Assembly (NCBI GenBank): GCA_037126765.1
Contig: JBBCBC010000027.1
Coordinates: 2,938,406 to 3,002,405, forward strand
DNA: 64,000 nucleotides
Origin: Stenogyne calaminthoides
Lineage: Eukaryota > Streptophyta > Magnoliopsida > Lamiales > Lamiaceae
Direction of reading: 5' to 3'
Each line of letters begins with the position of its first letter. The first letter of the stretch is position 1. The notes below the pieces were generated by a model. The model was not told where the DNA came from. It saw nothing but the letters and a program-made list of their open reading frames with translations, and searched no databases. This document shows, piece after piece, positions 63,290 to 64,000 of this stretch. The position numbers and the translations under genes were made by a program.

Positions 63290-63460
63290 TGGGTAAAGCC
63301 CAATTAGAGGTTTTAGGGTCCAAAACAAAGCCCAAATGGATCTTATTGGGGTCTAAAACAATGCCCAAATAGAGATCTTGTGGGATCTAAAATGAAGCCC
63401 AAGTACAAAAATCATGTGGGGTCTAAAAGCAAAGGCCAAATACAAGGGTCTAAAAAAAAG
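63290..63460. repeat. Minisatellite, ~33-bp unit, about 5 copies
   Basis: Units contain AAAGCCCAAAT followed by GATCTTNTGGGGTCTAAAA; five imperfect copies can be aligned. Confidence 0.7.
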
Positions 63461-63502
63461 GGACTCATACATGAGATGAGATGAGTTACAAACTAAAGAC
63501 AA

Positions 63503-63572
63503 ATCACTCCTTTTAAAGTATTAAAGCGCAATATCCAAATTATACTAAGTCTTATCGTAAAACCGTCTCACG
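63503..63572. repeat. Dispersed repeat family C (also at 1641-1705 and 20022-20090)
   Basis: All three copies share an AAAGTATTAAAACGTCAAT-like core, then a variable link and a G/C-rich GAGACGG or CCGTCTCA end. Confidence 0.5.
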
Positions 63573-64000
63573 TAATAATTTCTCATTCCATCAAGTATAA
63601 GATGACACATCAAAGTAAAATAGGTGATCAGTTATCTTGATTGTAGTTCTAGTGGAGATTATCACATTTTCAAACTGAAGGAAAATGATAAGATCAAGGG
63701 CCATAAACAAGGCAATCAAATTACCTGCAACAGTTTTTATGTTCCATTTTACATCATTGGAAACTTGTACCCTCTGCATATTTGATTCAATGTGTCTAAT
63801 ATACTCTGTAAAATAATAATAAAACCACAAACATGTTATATCCTGAATGGAGATAATCCCCAGTCAAAATAAAGGCCTTCTTATAAGTTCGAATTTAGAT
63901 TTTCCACGAACGATCGACTCAACGCCTCCAGTAAAGGAGTTTGGTTGCAGAAGTCTCATAGTCGACGAACTGCATTAAGCTTTACTGAGAAGGTTTTGCA

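Larger units (their letters stand above)
54008..64000. other. Gene-free AT-rich region
   Basis: About 10 kb with no coding region I can support on either strand. It contains a Stowaway relic (54643-54893), a 14-bp hairpin (55636-55682), two foldback MITEs (57664-57919 and 59787-60044), a short direct repeat (about 61796-61870), a minisatellite (63290-63460) and a dispersed-repeat copy (63503-63572). The minus-strand frame at 63591-63830 has no known features. Any gene at the right edge would start beyond the window. Confidence 0.55.

Noticed and set aside
63591..63830. Minus-strand frame of 79 residues at the right edge
   Set aside because: Low-complexity composition, no motif, no splice or promoter context.

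Overview
The window is plant nuclear DNA: AT-rich, with genes split by GT-AG introns and separated by long stretches full of short transposons (MITEs). The gene set and intron style point to a eudicot. A Lamiales-type asterid is my guess, but nothing in the sequence proves it.

Layout. (1) 1-4327 is gene-poor DNA. (2) 4328-9115 (+) is a 19-exon GH35 beta-galactosidase with a C-terminal lectin-like domain; its exons carry about ten small indels. (3) 9358-10954 (-) is an h-type thioredoxin, convergent with the galactosidase, with indels in exon 2. (4) 13112-15233 (-) is PIG-H, a subunit of the enzyme that starts GPI-anchor synthesis, and it is intact. (5) 15638-19862 is a nest of transposons: a 5'-truncated LINE split by an LTR element, whose 3' LTR (plus-strand order) is split by a terminal-inverted-repeat element that carries a minisatellite. 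(6) 21076-22784 (-) is an RTE1/TMEM222-family membrane protein with a one-base frameshift. (7) 25383-34453 (+) is a complete 19-exon MORC ATPase of the MORC1/CRT1 type, with introns full of MITEs. (8) 35766-43892 (+) is a complete 13-exon FG-GAP/integrin-like membrane protein (NERD1-like). (9) 43893-52370 is intergenic and MITE-rich and holds a 330-bp TRIM retrotransposon with a perfect target-site duplication. (10) 52371-54007 (-) is a SHI/STY (SRS) zinc-finger transcription factor. (11) 54008-64000 is about 10 kb of AT-rich DNA with no gene I can support.

The genes are unrelated housekeeping, cell-wall, silencing and developmental genes, as is normal in a plant chromosome; they are not an operon or a pathway cluster. 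No new enzymatic system is visible. The most interesting material is the mobile-DNA structure: the four-level nest, the tiny TRIM, two copies of one MITE family in opposite orientation inside the MORC gene (itself a transposon-silencing factor), a hAT insertion that reaches almost to a splice acceptor, and MITEs that contain minisatellites.

The frameshifts in three conserved genes, next to four clean multi-exon genes, look more like local consensus errors than gene decay, but this cannot be decided from the sequence alone. All exon boundaries come from splice signals and protein continuity, not transcripts.
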